From Pseudochelatococcus lubricantis (GTDB taxonomy: Bacteria > Pseudomonadota > Alphaproteobacteria > Rhizobiales > Beijerinckiaceae), in assembly GCF_011762225.1 (NCBI RefSeq), contig NZ_JAASQI010000001.1, positions 62,001 through 126,000 on the forward strand: a DNA stretch of 64,000 nucleotides, read 5' to 3'. Both the position numbers and the translations under genes were made by a program. This document shows positions 37,005 to 46,504 of the stretch, piece after piece (positions within the stretch are counted from its first letter, which is position 1; the number at the start of each line of letters is the position of its first letter). The notes beneath the pieces are model-generated. The model was not told where the DNA came from. It ran no database searches and worked only from the letters and a program-made list of their open reading frames with translations.

Positions 37005-37810
37005 CGGCGCTCCTCCCGGCGCGGATCGAGCGCGCGGCGCAACCCCTCGCCCGTGAGGCTCAGGCCAAGCACCGCGACGGCGATGGCGAGGCCCGGCACG
37101 ACGGCGAGCCTCGGCGCGATGGCCATGAAGGTCTGCGCCTCGAACAGCATGCGCCCCCAGCTCGGCTGCGGCGGCTGCACGCCGAGCCCGACATAGGACA
37201 GCGATGCCTCCGCCAGCACGCCGAGCGAGAGCTGGATAGTGGCCTGCACGATGAGCGTGCTGGCGATGTTCGGCAGCACGTGGGCGCAGCCGATCCATAG
37301 CCCCCGCCGGCCAGCGACGCGCGCCGCCATCACGTAGCCGCTGCCCCACACGGGCAGCGCCGCGCCATAGGCCACGCGCGCGAACACCGGCACGTTGAAG
37401 AGGCCGATGGCGACGGCGGCGTTCGTCACGCCGGGGCCGAAGGTCTCGCGCAGCAGGATGGCGATGATGATGGCCGGAAAGGCGAACAGGAAATCGCTGA
37501 TCCGCATGACAACGTCGCCCGTCACGCCCCGCCGGCCCGCAGCCAGCACGCCGAGCGGCACGCCGGCCGTGACACCGAGCGTGACCGCGACGAACGAGAC
37601 GGCGACGGAGGCGAGCGCGCCGCGCATGATGAGCGAAAGAAGGTCGCGCCCGAGCTGATCCGTCCCTAGCCAGTGGGCGGCATCCGGCGGCGCCAGCTTG
37701 TTGGCGATGTCCAGTGCCAGCGGGTCATGCGGCGTCCACACGAGCGACAGCAGCGCGCAGAACCCGACGAACGACACGATGGCGAAGCCGCAAGCGAGGC
37801 GCCCGTTCAC
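37001..37810 (-). CDS. Peptide/nickel-type ABC importer permease (DppC-like)
   Basis: This 269-residue inner-membrane permease belongs to the OppC/DppC family: an N-terminal span (FAIVSFVGFCALLSLVW), the family segment HWLGTDQLGRDLLSLIMRGA near 48-67, and the EAA loop region EASLSYVGLGVQPPQPSWGRML near 210-231. The start is GTG at 37810, overlapping the dppB-like stop as GTGA; upstream in-frame codons fall inside dppB. Translational coupling in the order SBP-DppB-DppC-ATPase is evident. Confidence 0.92.
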   Translation of the reverse strand: MNGRLACGFAIVSFVGFCALLSLVWTPHDPLALDIANKLAPPDAAHWLGTDQLGRDLLSLIMRGALASVAVSFVAVTLGVTAGVPLGVLAAGRRGVTGDVVMRISDFLFAFPAIIIAILLRETFGPGVTNAAVAIGLFNVPVFARVAYGAALPVWGSGYVMAARVAGRRGLWIGCAHVLPNIASTLIVQATIQLSLGVLAEASLSYVGLGVQPPQPSWGRMLFEAQTFMAIAPRLAVVPGLAIAVAVLGLSLTGEGLRRALDPRREERR

Positions 37811-38754
37811 GCGCGCCCCCTGAGTCGCGGATCGACGATGGCATAGGCGAGGTTGACGAGAAAGTTGACGATGACCACGCTCGCCACCAACAGCATGACG
37901 ACGCTCTGCACCACCGCGAGATCGCGCTGGTTGATGGCCTGGAAGACGAGACGCCCGAGGCCCGGCAGGAAGAACACGTTCTCGATGATGATCGTGCCGG
38001 CGAGCAGGAAGGAGAATTGCAGGCCGACGACGGTCAGCACCGGGATAAGCGCGTTGCGCAGCGCGTGCCGCCGCAGCGCCTCGCCCCGCGTCAGCCCCTT
38101 GGCGCGGGCGGTGCGGATGAAGTCCTGATCGAGGGTATCGATCAGCGCGGAGCGCATCACCTGCGCGAGGATTGCGCCCTGCGGCAGCGCCAGCGCGACC
38201 GCCGGCAGCAGCAGCGCCGCCAACGCCGGCAGCACGCCGGCCTCCCAGCCCGGGAAGCCCCCCGGCGGCAGCCATCGCCAGGTGATGGCGAACAGCAGCA
38301 CCAGCAGCATGGCGAACCAGAAATTGGGCACGGCGATTCCAAGCTGCGTGACGAGCAGCACGCCGCGATCCGCGAGCCGGCCGCGCCGCGCCGCCGCGAG
38401 CATGCCGAGCGGCAAGGCTATGGCGACGGTGAGCGCCAGCGCCAGCAGCGCCAGCGGCAGGCTGACGGACAGCCGCTCCCTCACCAGTTCCATCACCGGC
38501 ACGGCATACGTGTTGCTCGTGCCGAGGTCGCCGGAGAAGAAGCCCGCCGCCCAGGCGGCGTAGCGCACGGGCAGGGGCTGGTCCAGTCCCAGTTGCGCTC
38601 GCAACGCCGCCAGCGTATCGGGACGCGCGTTCACGCCCAGCATCACCTCCGCCGGGTCGCCGGGCAGCACCTGCATGGCAGCGAACACCAGCACAGACGC
38701 ACACGCGAGCGTCAGCAGCAGCGACAGCACCGCCCGCAGGAGCACGCGGATCAT
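37807..38754 (-). CDS. Peptide/nickel-type ABC importer permease (DppB-like)
   Basis: The 315-residue permease starts with a membrane span (MIRVLLRAVLSLLLTLACAS), then the DppB hallmark LPGDPAEVML near 31-40, LGLDQPLPVRYAAWAAGFFSGDLG near 55-78, and the EAA-type loop TARAKGLTRGEALRRHALRNALIPVLT near 215. It pairs with the DppC-like subunit. The gap to the upstream substrate-binding protein gene is 34 bp. Confidence 0.93.
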   Translation of the reverse strand: MIRVLLRAVLSLLLTLACASVLVFAAMQVLPGDPAEVMLGVNARPDTLAALRAQLGLDQPLPVRYAAWAAGFFSGDLGTSNTYAVPVMELVRERLSVSLPLALLALALTVAIALPLGMLAAARRGRLADRGVLLVTQLGIAVPNFWFAMLLVLLFAITWRWLPPGGFPGWEAGVLPALAALLLPAVALALPQGAILAQVMRSALIDTLDQDFIRTARAKGLTRGEALRRHALRNALIPVLTVVGLQFSFLLAGTIIIENVFFLPGLGRLVFQAINQRDLAVVQSVVMLLVASVVIVNFLVNLAYAIVDPRLRGRA

Positions 38755-38788
38755 GGCGAGGGGCCGGCAGGCGCGGGACGGGAAAGGG

Positions 38789-40318
38789 CTAGTCCTGCCA
38801 CGAAACGCCGGTCAGATCGTTGGCGGGAATCGGCGCGTTCTCCCACAGGCCCTTCAGCTTGGCGTCCCAGATGCCGATCTTGGGCAGCAGGAAGAGGAAG
38901 CCGTTGACGGAATCGTCCGCAAGCTTCTCCTGAATCCGCTTCAGGATGTCGAGCCGCTTCGCATCGTCCGTCTCGGCCACGAGCGCGGCATAGAGTTCCT
39001 TGTATTCCGGGCTGTGGTAGTCGAAGTAATAGTCGTCGCGCGCGTAGATATCGAGGTCGTTCGGCTCGACGTGGGCGACGATGCTGAGATCGTAGCGCCT
39101 GTCGCGGAACACGTCGGAGAGCCACTGCGCCCATTCCACCGGCACGATTTCCGTCTCGATGCCCACGGCCCGCAGCTGCGCCGCGATGATCTCGCCGCCG
39201 CGGCGTGCGTAGGACGGCGGCGGCAGCACGAGTCGCAGGCGCAGCTCCGGCACGCCCGCTTCCTTCAGCAGCTCGCGCGCCTTGTCGGGATCGTAAGGAT
39301 AGCGGCCCGTAAGGTCGACATACCCCTTGTTCTGGGGCGCGTAGTGGGAGCCGATGGGCTGGGCGAGCCCGTCCATCGCGCCATCGATCAGCGCCTTGCG
39401 GTCGATGGCGTGCGCGATGGCGCGGCGCACGCGGATGTCGTCGAGCGGTTTCCGGCCGTTGTTGATGGCGAGCACCGTCTTGCCCTCGGTGTTGCCGACG
39501 ACGACGGTGAAGCGCGGGTCGGCCCGGAACTGGGGCACGTTCTCCGGCGCGGGAAAATTCGGGAAGGCGTCGATATCGCCCGCGAGCAGCGCGGCATAGG
39601 CGGCGGAGGGATCGCCGATGATGCGGAACGTGGCCCGCGCCAGTGCGGGCTTCGCGCCCCAGTAGCGCTCGTTGCGCTCCAGATCGATCCGGTCGCCCTT
39701 CACCCAGCGCGAAACGCGGAAGGGGCCGGTGCCGTTGGGGTTGGTGCGGTTCGTATCGGCGGTTTCCTTCGCCACGATGACGGCGGCGGGCAGGCCGAGC
39801 GTGAACGGGAACTGCGCGGTGGGCCGCCTGAGGACGATACGCACGGTGCGCGGATCGACGACCTCCACGCTTTCGATCGGCTCCAGCAGCGACTTCTGCG
39901 GGTTGACGCTGTCTGCCGCGACCGCGCGGTCGAGCGTGAACTTCACGTCGGCGGCGTCGAAGGAGCTGCCGTCGTGGAACTGCACGCCCTCGCGCAGGCG
40001 GAAGGTGTAGGTGCGCCCGTCGTCGGCGATGTCCCAGCTTTCGGCGAGCCCCGGCAGAACCTCGCCCTTGCCGTCGATTCGGGTCAGCCCCTCGAAGACG
40101 TTGGCATAGGTCACCTCGCCGATGGCGGCCGCCGCGCCGGCAGTGGGGTCTAGGTGCGGCGGCTCCAGCCGTACGCCGACCACGATCTGGCTGCGCGCGG
40201 CCATCGCGGACTGCACGCCGGACAGCAGGAACGCGCAGAGCGCCGCCATCGCGAGATAACCGATCAGCCGCCGGAATCCGCCCCGGGCTACAGGCGAAGT
40301 CATATGCAAAGCCACCAT
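38789..40318 (-). CDS. Family 5 extracellular solute-binding protein of peptide-type ABC importer
   Basis: The 509-residue protein has a Sec signal peptide (basic start, hydrophobic core GYLAMAALCAFLLSGV, cleavage after SAMA near residue 40). It then has the SBP_bac_5 pattern: VGVRLEPPHLDPTAG, GEVTYANVFEGLTRID, TYTFRLREGVQFHDGSSFDAADVKFTLDR. It captures the substrate in the periplasm and feeds the DppBC-like channel. Substrate class cannot be read from the sequence; no peptidase or opine gene adjoins. ATG 40318 has AGGAG 8 nt upstream; an ATG five codons in has none. First gene of the leftward operon, divergent from manC. Confidence 0.92.
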   Translation of the reverse strand: MVALHMTSPVARGGFRRLIGYLAMAALCAFLLSGVQSAMAARSQIVVGVRLEPPHLDPTAGAAAAIGEVTYANVFEGLTRIDGKGEVLPGLAESWDIADDGRTYTFRLREGVQFHDGSSFDAADVKFTLDRAVAADSVNPQKSLLEPIESVEVVDPRTVRIVLRRPTAQFPFTLGLPAAVIVAKETADTNRTNPNGTGPFRVSRWVKGDRIDLERNERYWGAKPALARATFRIIGDPSAAYAALLAGDIDAFPNFPAPENVPQFRADPRFTVVVGNTEGKTVLAINNGRKPLDDIRVRRAIAHAIDRKALIDGAMDGLAQPIGSHYAPQNKGYVDLTGRYPYDPDKARELLKEAGVPELRLRLVLPPPSYARRGGEIIAAQLRAVGIETEIVPVEWAQWLSDVFRDRRYDLSIVAHVEPNDLDIYARDDYYFDYHSPEYKELYAALVAETDDAKRLDILKRIQEKLADDSVNGFLFLLPKIGIWDAKLKGLWENAPIPANDLTGVSWQD

Positions 40319-40481
40319 CCCGCATCTCCTGAGCGTGCCGCGGAACCCGCGGTTCGGTTTCGCAGGTCAGGTTATCCGGGGAAAGACAGCCTGACGCAAG
40401 CAACTTTATGGAGGAAGCAGGATTGCCCAATCACGACGAAGCTGTGCTAAACAACCCGGCACGAGTGGCAATATAATAACG

Positions 40482-40503
40482 TGAGCGAGACATGAGCGAG
40501 ACA
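40482..40503 (+). repeat. 11-bp tandem duplication over the manC start
   Basis: TGAGCGAGACA occurs twice head to tail (40482-40492, 40493-40503), and the manC ATG is formed at the junction. The first copy, read from GTG 40481, gives a four-codon frame ending in TGA that overlaps the manC ATG. Confidence 0.6.
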
Positions 40504-41958
40504 GACAGGCAAGCCCCTTCCGGACGCATCACTCCCGTCATTCTTTCCGGCGGCACCGGCACGCGGCTGTGGCCGCTCTCGCGCGAGACCTTCCCCAAGC
40601 AGTTGCTGCCGCTTGCCGGCGAGCGCTCCATGCTGCAGGAAACGGTGCTGCGCGTCGCCGACCGCAAGCGCTTCAACGCCCCCATCGTGATCGCCAACGT
40701 CGAGCATCGATTCGTCATTGCCGAGCAGTTGCGCGCTCTCGGCATCGACGACGCCACCATCGTGCTGGAGCCCGTCGGGCGCAATACCACGGCCGCGGCC
40801 GCCATCGCGGCGCTGGTCGAGAGCCGGCGCGATCCGCAGGGGCTCATCCTGTTGCTCGCCGCCGACCATGTCGTCCAGGACACACCGGCCCTGCTCGACG
40901 CCGTCTTCAACAGCCTGCCGGCGGCGGTGGCCGGCCGCTTCGTCCTGTTCGGCGTGCAGCCGACCGCGCCCGCCACCGGTTACGGCTATATCCAGCGGGG
41001 CGCCGGGGAAACCGACGTGCCGGGCGTCTATCCGGTGCAGCGCTTTGTGGAGAAGCCCGACGCCACGACCGCCCAGACCTATCTCGATTCGGGCGACTAT
41101 CTGTGGAACAGCGCCATCTTCCTGCTTCCGGCGGCGGTGTTCCTGCAGGAGCTGGAACGGCTTGCGCCCGAGGTGCTGGCCGCGAGCCGCACGGCGCTCG
41201 ACGCCGCGCGCGCCGATCTCGACTTCGTCCGCCTCGACGAGGCCGCGTTCGCCGAAAGCCCCTCCATCGCCGTTGACTACGCGGTGATGGAGAAGACTGC
41301 GCTTGCCGTCGTCACGCCCACCGATTGCGGCTGGACGGATGTCGGAAGCTGGTCGGCGCTATGGGCGATCGGCAGCCGTGACGGCAGCGGCAACGTGCTC
41401 ATCGGCGACGTGGTGGCGGAGGACGTGCGCGGCAGCTACCTGCGCGGCGAGGGCCAGCTTGTCGCGGCGCTCGGCATCGACGACCTCGTGGTGGTCGCCA
41501 CGCCCGACGTCGTGCTGGTGACGCGCAAGGACCGGGACCAGGACGTGAAGAAACTGGTCGAGCGCCTGCGCCGGAACGGCCACGCCGCCGCCACGCAGAC
41601 CGTGCAGGTGCATCGCCCGTGGGGCTACTACCAGTCCATCCACACCGGCGAGCGGTTTCAGGTGAAGCGGATCACCGTCAATCCCGGGGCGAAGCTGTCG
41701 CTGCAGAAGCACTTCCACCGCGCCGAGCACTGGGTGGTCGTCAACGGCACGGCGCTCGTCACCCGCGACTCCGAACAGATTCTGCTGCGCGAGAACGAGT
41801 CCATCTTCCTGCCGCTCGGTTGCGTCCACCGGCTGGAAAATCCGGGCAAGCTGCCGCTCAACCTGATCGAGGTGCAGTCCGGACCCTATCTCGGCGAGGA
41901 TGACATCGTGCGCATCGAGGACATTTACGCCCGCACGGACGACACGCCCGCGAAGTGA
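40492..41958 (+). CDS. manC: Mannose-1-phosphate guanylyltransferase / mannose-6-phosphate isomerase
   Basis: The 488-residue bifunctional enzyme supplies GDP-mannose for surface polysaccharides. The N-terminal nucleotidyltransferase has ILSGGTGTRLWPLSRETFPKQ (residues 17-37), ILLLAADHVV near 121-130 and FVEKPDA near 184-190. The C-terminal type II isomerase is a cupin with HRPWGYYQSIHTGERFQVKRITV, HFHRAEHWVVVNGTA and FLPLGCVHRLENPG, containing the metal-binding histidines. The ATG is inside an 11-bp tandem duplication and has no strong SD. It neighbours a polysaccharide ABC exporter and a glycosyltransferase, so O-antigen, capsule or exopolysaccharide synthesis is the likely use. Confidence 0.94.
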   Translation: MSETDRQAPSGRITPVILSGGTGTRLWPLSRETFPKQLLPLAGERSMLQETVLRVADRKRFNAPIVIANVEHRFVIAEQLRALGIDDATIVLEPVGRNTTAAAAIAALVESRRDPQGLILLLAADHVVQDTPALLDAVFNSLPAAVAGRFVLFGVQPTAPATGYGYIQRGAGETDVPGVYPVQRFVEKPDATTAQTYLDSGDYLWNSAIFLLPAAVFLQELERLAPEVLAASRTALDAARADLDFVRLDEAAFAESPSIAVDYAVMEKTALAVVTPTDCGWTDVGSWSALWAIGSRDGSGNVLIGDVVAEDVRGSYLRGEGQLVAALGIDDLVVVATPDVVLVTRKDRDQDVKKLVERLRRNGHAAATQTVQVHRPWGYYQSIHTGERFQVKRITVNPGAKLSLQKHFHRAEHWVVVNGTALVTRDSEQILLRENESIFLPLGCVHRLENPGKLPLNLIEVQSGPYLGEDDIVRIEDIYARTDDTPAK

Positions 41959-41985
41959 CGGGCGCGGCGACCGGCGCCGGCGTTG

Positions 41986-42762
41986 CTACAGCACGCCGTC
42001 GCCATCGTCGCCGATGCCGTAAGCTTCCAGCACCTCCTCCACGGTGCCATCCGCCACGATGCGCCCCTCGGAGAGCATGACGGCGCGGCTGCAGTACTTG
42101 CGCAGCGTCTTGGCGTCATGGGAGGCGAGCACCAGGATGCTGGCGCGGTCCATCATGCGCTCGATGCGGTCGCGCGCCTTGTGGGCGAAGGAGCTGTCGC
42201 CGACGCTGATCAGCTCGTCCAGCAGCAGGATATCCGGCGTGCTGGCCGTCGAGATGGCGAAGGCGAGCCGCAGCGTCATGCCGCTGGAATAGGTACGCAT
42301 CGGCAGGTTGACGTAGTCCCCGAGTTCCGAGAACGCCGCCACCTCCGGAATGAAGCCGCGCGCCTCATCGATGGTCATGCCGGTGAAGACGCCGCGCAGG
42401 ATGATGTTCTCCGCGCCGGTCAGCTCGGGGTCCATGCCCATGGTGATGTCAAGGAGCGAGGCGACCTTGCCGACGATCTCGGCAGCGCCGCTCGACGGCT
42501 CGTATGCGCCGGAGAACACCCGCAGCAGGGTGGACTTGCCGGCGCCGTTGTGGCCGACGATCGCGAGCCTGTCGCCGTTGCGCAGCGACAGGGTGATGTC
42601 GCGCAGGGCCGTCACCGTCACCCCGTCGGCCTCGGTGCTCACCGCGCCCCCCACCCGCTGCAGCAGCGTGGAGCGGATCGAGCGGCCGCGCGCGTTGTAG
42701 ATCGGAAACTCGACGCTCGCGTTGACGAGTTCGATGGACGGCAAAACGTTACTCTTCGCCAT
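41986..42762 (-). CDS. Polysaccharide ABC exporter ATPase (KpsT/Wzt type, no C-terminal carbohydrate domain)
   Basis: The 258-residue ATPase has Walker A VGHNGAGKSTLLR near residues 70-82, the signature SSGMTLRLAFAIST near 165, Walker B PDILLLDELISVGD and the switch SHDA. Sequence around FSGAYEPSSGAAEIVGKVASLLDITMGMDPELTGAENI is typical of TagH/RfbE/KpsT exporters. It ends right after the ABC domain, so it lacks the carbohydrate-binding extension of Wzt proteins that recognise a capped chain end. It partners with the permease 6 bp upstream. Confidence 0.92.
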   Translation of the reverse strand: MAKSNVLPSIELVNASVEFPIYNARGRSIRSTLLQRVGGAVSTEADGVTVTALRDITLSLRNGDRLAIVGHNGAGKSTLLRVFSGAYEPSSGAAEIVGKVASLLDITMGMDPELTGAENIILRGVFTGMTIDEARGFIPEVAAFSELGDYVNLPMRTYSSGMTLRLAFAISTASTPDILLLDELISVGDSSFAHKARDRIERMMDRASILVLASHDAKTLRKYCSRAVMLSEGRIVADGTVEEVLEAYGIGDDGDGVL

Positions 42763-42768
42763 GATTCC

Positions 42769-43578
42769 TCACAGCCAGTAGACGATGCGGGCGCGGAAGC
42801 GGGCGAACAGCGGCCACGTGACCGCCGTGAGCACGGCGATGACCGTCAGCGCCGCGCCGTAGTCGTACAATTCCGGCACCTTGCCGTGAATCGGATCGGT
42901 GACGATGCGCAGGAACACCGCGAACGGGTTGAGGTGCGTCACATACCATCCCCGCCCGTCGAGCTGGCTCACGCGCCACATGATCGGAGTGATAAAGAAG
43001 GCGAGCTGCAGCAGGTTGGCGATGATCTGGGGCAGGTCGCGGAAGCGCGTGCACAGGATGCCGCACAGGAGCGTGACGAGAAACGACGCCACCAGCAGCA
43101 GCGCGAAGCCCGGGAGCATCAGGAAGATGCCCCAGTCCGGCACCACGCCGAACAGCAGGAACACCGGCGGCACGATCACGATGTTGTGCGCCAGCGCGAT
43201 GAGATTGCGCACGATGACGCGCATCACGAAAATCGTCTTTGGCAGGTTCTCCTGCCGCAGGAAGACCGTGCCCTGCACGAAGGCCGTGGTGCTGTCCGAC
43301 ACCACGCCGGACATGAAGGTCCAGATGATGTAGTTGACGGCCAGATACGGCACATACTCGGCGACCGACTGCTTGAACAGCAGCGAGAACACGACCCCGA
43401 TGCCGGCGACGAACACGGCCATCGACAGCGTGATCCAGAACTGGCCGAAGCGCGATCGCTTGTAACGTTGCCTGATGTCGCTGACGCCCATCAGGGTCCA
43501 GATTTGCCAGGACTTCATGCCGCGCAGAAAATCGTCGGCGGCAAGCCGCCAGTCTCTGGAAGTGGGATGAAGGGACAT
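42769..43578 (-). CDS. Polysaccharide ABC exporter permease (Wzm/KpsM type)
   Basis: The roughly 269-residue ABC-2 membrane protein has six hydrophobic stretches and the family opening WTLMGVSDIRQRYKRSRFGQFWITLSM near residues 28-54. It would move undecaprenyl-linked or lipid-linked polysaccharide across the inner membrane with the adjacent ATPase. Start choice is uncertain: ATG 43578 has no clear SD, and an in-frame GTG lies four codons upstream. manC and the glycosyltransferase flank the pair. Confidence 0.9.
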   Translation of the reverse strand: MSLHPTSRDWRLAADDFLRGMKSWQIWTLMGVSDIRQRYKRSRFGQFWITLSMAVFVAGIGVVFSLLFKQSVAEYVPYLAVNYIIWTFMSGVVSDSTTAFVQGTVFLRQENLPKTIFVMRVIVRNLIALAHNIVIVPPVFLLFGVVPDWGIFLMLPGFALLLVASFLVTLLCGILCTRFRDLPQIIANLLQLAFFITPIMWRVSQLDGRGWYVTHLNPFAVFLRIVTDPIHGKVPELYDYGAALTVIAVLTAVTWPLFARFRARIVYWL

Positions 43579-43914
43579 GCAGATGTTCACTCGACAACTG
43601 GTTGCAGCAACAGGTTGACCGCACGCGGACCCGAGGAATCAGGCCCGCGATGAGGCATCGAAGGGCGCCGCCTGCTCCCGGTCCCCTCGCAAGCATCCGC
43701 TCGGGAGCCGGCCGGGCAGCAACCGCATCACCCTTCGTAACCTGTCGCACAACTGGAGCAGGCTTGACCGCGCGTCCTGTCATTATCGGAGACGCCCCCC
43801 CGGGTCAACGTCCGTGCCGGGCAAACGGCACGATCCTCGTGGACCTTGCCGGATATCGCTGTTAAACGGTCCCGGGCGCAGGCGGCGGGAATGTCCGGCG
43901 CGGGCAGGGGCAAC
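43579..43914. other. Divergent region between exporter permease and glycosyltransferase
   Basis: 336 bp with no convincing gene on either strand. GTTGCTGCAAC (minus strand, 43602-43612) is a short palindrome close to the permease start, and TTGACC occurs twice on the plus strand without a matching -10 box. I could not place promoters. Confidence 0.45.
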
Positions 43915-44808
43915 ATGGAACGGATCGTCGCCGGCATCGTCACCTTCAATCCCGATTTCGCCGTGCTCGCGGATCTCGTCGCCACGGTCGCGCCCGAGAC
44001 GGCGGAGGTCGTCGTGGTCACCAACTCCCCCATGCCGGCGGAGGAGCGCGCGCGCCTGCTGGATATCGCCGGGGACACGCCCATCCACATCGACGATCCG
44101 GGCGGCAATGTCGGGCTGGGCGAGGCCTACGCCCGCATCATGGCCAGGGCCGAATCAGCCGTGGCCAGCCGCGTGATCCTGTTCGACCAGGATTCGAGCC
44201 CCCCGCCGGGCATGGTGACGGCACTTTCCCGCCGGCTGTCGGCACTCCTGGCGGCGGGCGAGCGCGCGGCGCTGGCCGGGCCCCTGCCCGTCTCCGCCTC
44301 GCCCGACCACAAGCCGCCGACCGTGCATCCCCATCCCGACGGGCGCGTCGTGGCGGAGGCGCGGGCCGTGTGGTTCGCGATTTCGTCGGGCAGCCTCATC
44401 GATATCGCGGCGTTTCGTGAAATCGGCCCGTTCCGCGGCGACTTCTTCATTGACGCCATCGACGTGGAGTGGTGCTTCCGCGCCTGGTCGAAGGGGTTTT
44501 CCTGCTGGCTGGCGGATGACATCCCGATGCCGCATCGCCTCGGCGGCGGGCAGCTTCGGGTGCCCGTCATCGGCTGGGAACTGCCGGTGCAGTCGCCCCT
44601 GCGGCTGGGCACCTACGCGCGCAACCAGGCGGCGCTGCTGGGCATGGGTCACGTTCCCCTGCGCTGGAAGACGCGCATCTGTCTCTACATCGCCGCGCAG
44701 ACGCTGGCCTACTGGCTGGCCGACGGCGGCAGGACGGCGCGGCCGCGCGCGATGGTAAAGGGATTCGCGGCCGGCCTCGCCGGGCGCCTCGGGCCGCCGC
44801 GCGCCTGA
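43915..44808 (+). CDS. Family 2 glycosyltransferase (rhamnosyltransferase-like)
   Basis: The protein of about 297 residues has a GT-A fold opening (RIVAGIVTFNPDFAVL), ILFDQDSSPPPGMV with the DxD-type metal motif near residues 86-89, ISSGSLIDIAAFREIGPF, and FFIDAIDVEWCFRAWSKGF, which matches rhamnosyl/rhamnan-type GT2 enzymes. Its acceptor is unknown; the neighbouring manC and ABC exporter imply surface polysaccharide. Start uncertain: ATG 43915 fits the family N-terminus; ATG 43891 or TTG 43846 are in frame upstream. Confidence 0.85.
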   Translation: MERIVAGIVTFNPDFAVLADLVATVAPETAEVVVVTNSPMPAEERARLLDIAGDTPIHIDDPGGNVGLGEAYARIMARAESAVASRVILFDQDSSPPPGMVTALSRRLSALLAAGERAALAGPLPVSASPDHKPPTVHPHPDGRVVAEARAVWFAISSGSLIDIAAFREIGPFRGDFFIDAIDVEWCFRAWSKGFSCWLADDIPMPHRLGGGQLRVPVIGWELPVQSPLRLGTYARNQAALLGMGHVPLRWKTRICLYIAAQTLAYWLADGGRTARPRAMVKGFAAGLAGRLGPPRA

Positions 44809-44837
44809 AGCGAACCGCCTGCATCGCCATGCAGGGA

Positions 44838-44872
44838 GGGCGCGTTTGACGCGCGCCCGGTGCCCTTTCCTT
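44838..44872 (+). terminator. Possible terminator after the glycosyltransferase gene
   Basis: GGGCGCG (44838-44844) pairs with CGCGCCC (44852-44858) around a 7-nt loop; a pyrimidine-rich stretch with a short T run follows (CCCTTTCCTTTT). The T tract is displaced, so the call is weak. Confidence 0.35.
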
Positions 44873-44958
44873 TTGCGGCAAAGGCAGCATAATCCGCCCG
44901 GGCCGCCAGCGCAGCGCGGCGAACGCACCAATGACTTCACCTGAGGGAACGACTTCAC

Positions 44959-46392
44959 ATGTATGCCAATGTCCAGCTCTTCATAAACGGCTCCTGGCGC
45001 GACAGCCTGTCGGGCAAAACCATCCCGGTCGTCAATCCCGCGACGGAGGAAGTCATCGGCACGGTTGCGCATGCCGAGATTCCCGATCTCGACCTCGCGC
45101 TCGCGGCGGCGGCGAGCGGCTTCGAGACCTGGCGCAGGACGTCTGCGTTCGCGCGCTCCAAGCTCATGCGCAAGGCGGCGGACCTGCTGCGCGAACGGGC
45201 AGAGCAGATCGCGTTGAAGATGACGCTCGAACAGGGCAAGCCGCTGGCCGAGGCCCGCATGGAGACGCTGGCCGCCGCCGATACCATCGACTGGTTCGCG
45301 GAAGAGGCTCGCCGCGCCTACGGGCGCGTGGTTCCCGCCCGCGCCGAGGGCGTCTACCAGCTCGTGATCAAGGAGCCCGTCGGCCCGGCCGCCGCCTTCA
45401 CGCCGTGGAATTTCCCCATCAACCAGGTGGTGCGCAAGCTCTCGGCCGCGCTCGCCGCCGGCTGCTCCATCATCGTCAAGGCACCCGAGGAAACGCCGGC
45501 CTCGCCCGCCGAACTCATCCGCGCGTTCATCGACGCCGGGGTGCCGGGTGACGTCATCAGCCTCGTCTACGGCGTGCCGGCGCAGATTTCGGAATACCTC
45601 ATCCCGCATCCGGTCATCCGCAAGATTTCCTTCACTGGCTCCACGCCCGTGGGCAAGCAGCTCGCGGCGCTTGCCGGCCTGCACATGAAGCGCGTCACGA
45701 TGGAACTCGGCGGCCATGCGCCCGCCATCGTCTTCGACGATGCGGACCTCGACGTCGCGGCGAAGATGCTTGCCGGCGCGAAGTTCCGCAACGCCGGGCA
45801 GGTCTGCGTTTCGCCGACGCGCTTCCTGGTGCAGGAAGGCGTTTACGACGACTTCGTCAACAAGTTCACGACGTTCGCGAAGGCCATCAAGGTCGGCGAC
45901 GGCACGGCGGAGGGCACCACCATGGGGCCGCTCGCGAACGAACGGCGCATCCCCGCCCTCGAAGGCCTCATCCAGGACGCCGTCCAGCACGGCGCGGAAC
46001 TCGTCACAGGCGGCAACCGCATCGGCAACAAGGGCTACTTCTTCGAGCCGACGGTGCTCGCCAACGTGCCCACCACCGCGCGGGCGATGAACGAGGAACC
46101 CTTCGGCCCGCTGGCGCTGATCGTGCCGTTCCGCGATTTCGACGACGCCGTGGCCGAGGCCAACCGCCTGCCCTTCGGCCTCGCCTCCTACGCCGTGACC
46201 CGCTCCGCTAAGACCGCCACCGCGCTGGCGCAGTCCATCGAAAGCGGCATGCTGACCATCAACCACCTCGGCCTCGCGCTCCCCGAAGTGCCCTTCGGCG
46301 GCATCAAGGATTCGGGCTACGGCTCCGAGGGCGGCCTTGAGGCGATCGAGGCTTATCTCAACACGAAGTTCGTCTCGCAGGGCAGCCTGTAA
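44959..46392 (+). CDS. NAD(P)-dependent aldehyde dehydrogenase (succinate-semialdehyde dehydrogenase-like)
   Basis: The 477-residue enzyme has the ALDH signatures: [22 protein letters not shown] near residues 148-170, the NAD fold [11 protein letters not shown] near 220-230, general base Glu249 in [11 protein letters not shown], and nucleophile Cys283 in [13 protein letters not shown]. The C-terminal [13 protein letters not shown] is typical of GabD-type and related dehydrogenases (including alpha-ketoglutaric semialdehyde dehydrogenases), so the exact aldehyde is open. It is monocistronic, with a clear terminator 31 bp downstream. Confidence 0.9.
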   Translation: MYANVQLFINGSWRDSLSGKTIPVVNPATEEVIGTVAHAEIPDLDLALAAAASGFETWRRTSAFARSKLMRKAADLLRERAEQIALKMTLEQGKPLAEARMETLAAADTIDWFAEEARRAYGRVVPARAEGVYQLVIKEPVGPAAAFTPWNFPINQVVRKLSAALAAGCSIIVKAPEETPASPAELIRAFIDAGVPGDVISLVYGVPAQISEYLIPHPVIRKISFTGSTPVGKQLAALAGLHMKRVTMELGGHAPAIVFDDADLDVAAKMLAGAKFRNAGQVCVSPTRFLVQEGVYDDFVNKFTTFAKAIKVGDGTAEGTTMGPLANERRIPALEGLIQDAVQHGAELVTGGNRIGNKGYFFEPTVLANVPTTARAMNEEPFGPLALIVPFRDFDDAVAEANRLPFGLASYAVTRSAKTATALAQSIESGMLTINHLGLALPEVPFGGIKDSGYGSEGGLEAIEAYLNTKFVSQGSL

Positions 46393-46422
46393 CCGCGACT
46401 GAAGCAGCCGCAACGCAGTGAG

Positions 46423-46455
46423 GCCGGCAAAGGGACATTCCCCTGCCGGCTTTTT
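46423..46455 (+). terminator. Rho-independent terminator after the aldehyde dehydrogenase gene
   Basis: GCCGGCA (46423-46429) pairs with TGCCGGC (46444-46450), extended by GGG/CCC inside, and is followed by TTTTT. Confidence 0.85.
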
Positions 46456-46504
46456 CACGCCCGCTCACCCCCGCCGCCGGCGCTTGCCCGGCGACGGCCC
46501 GGCA

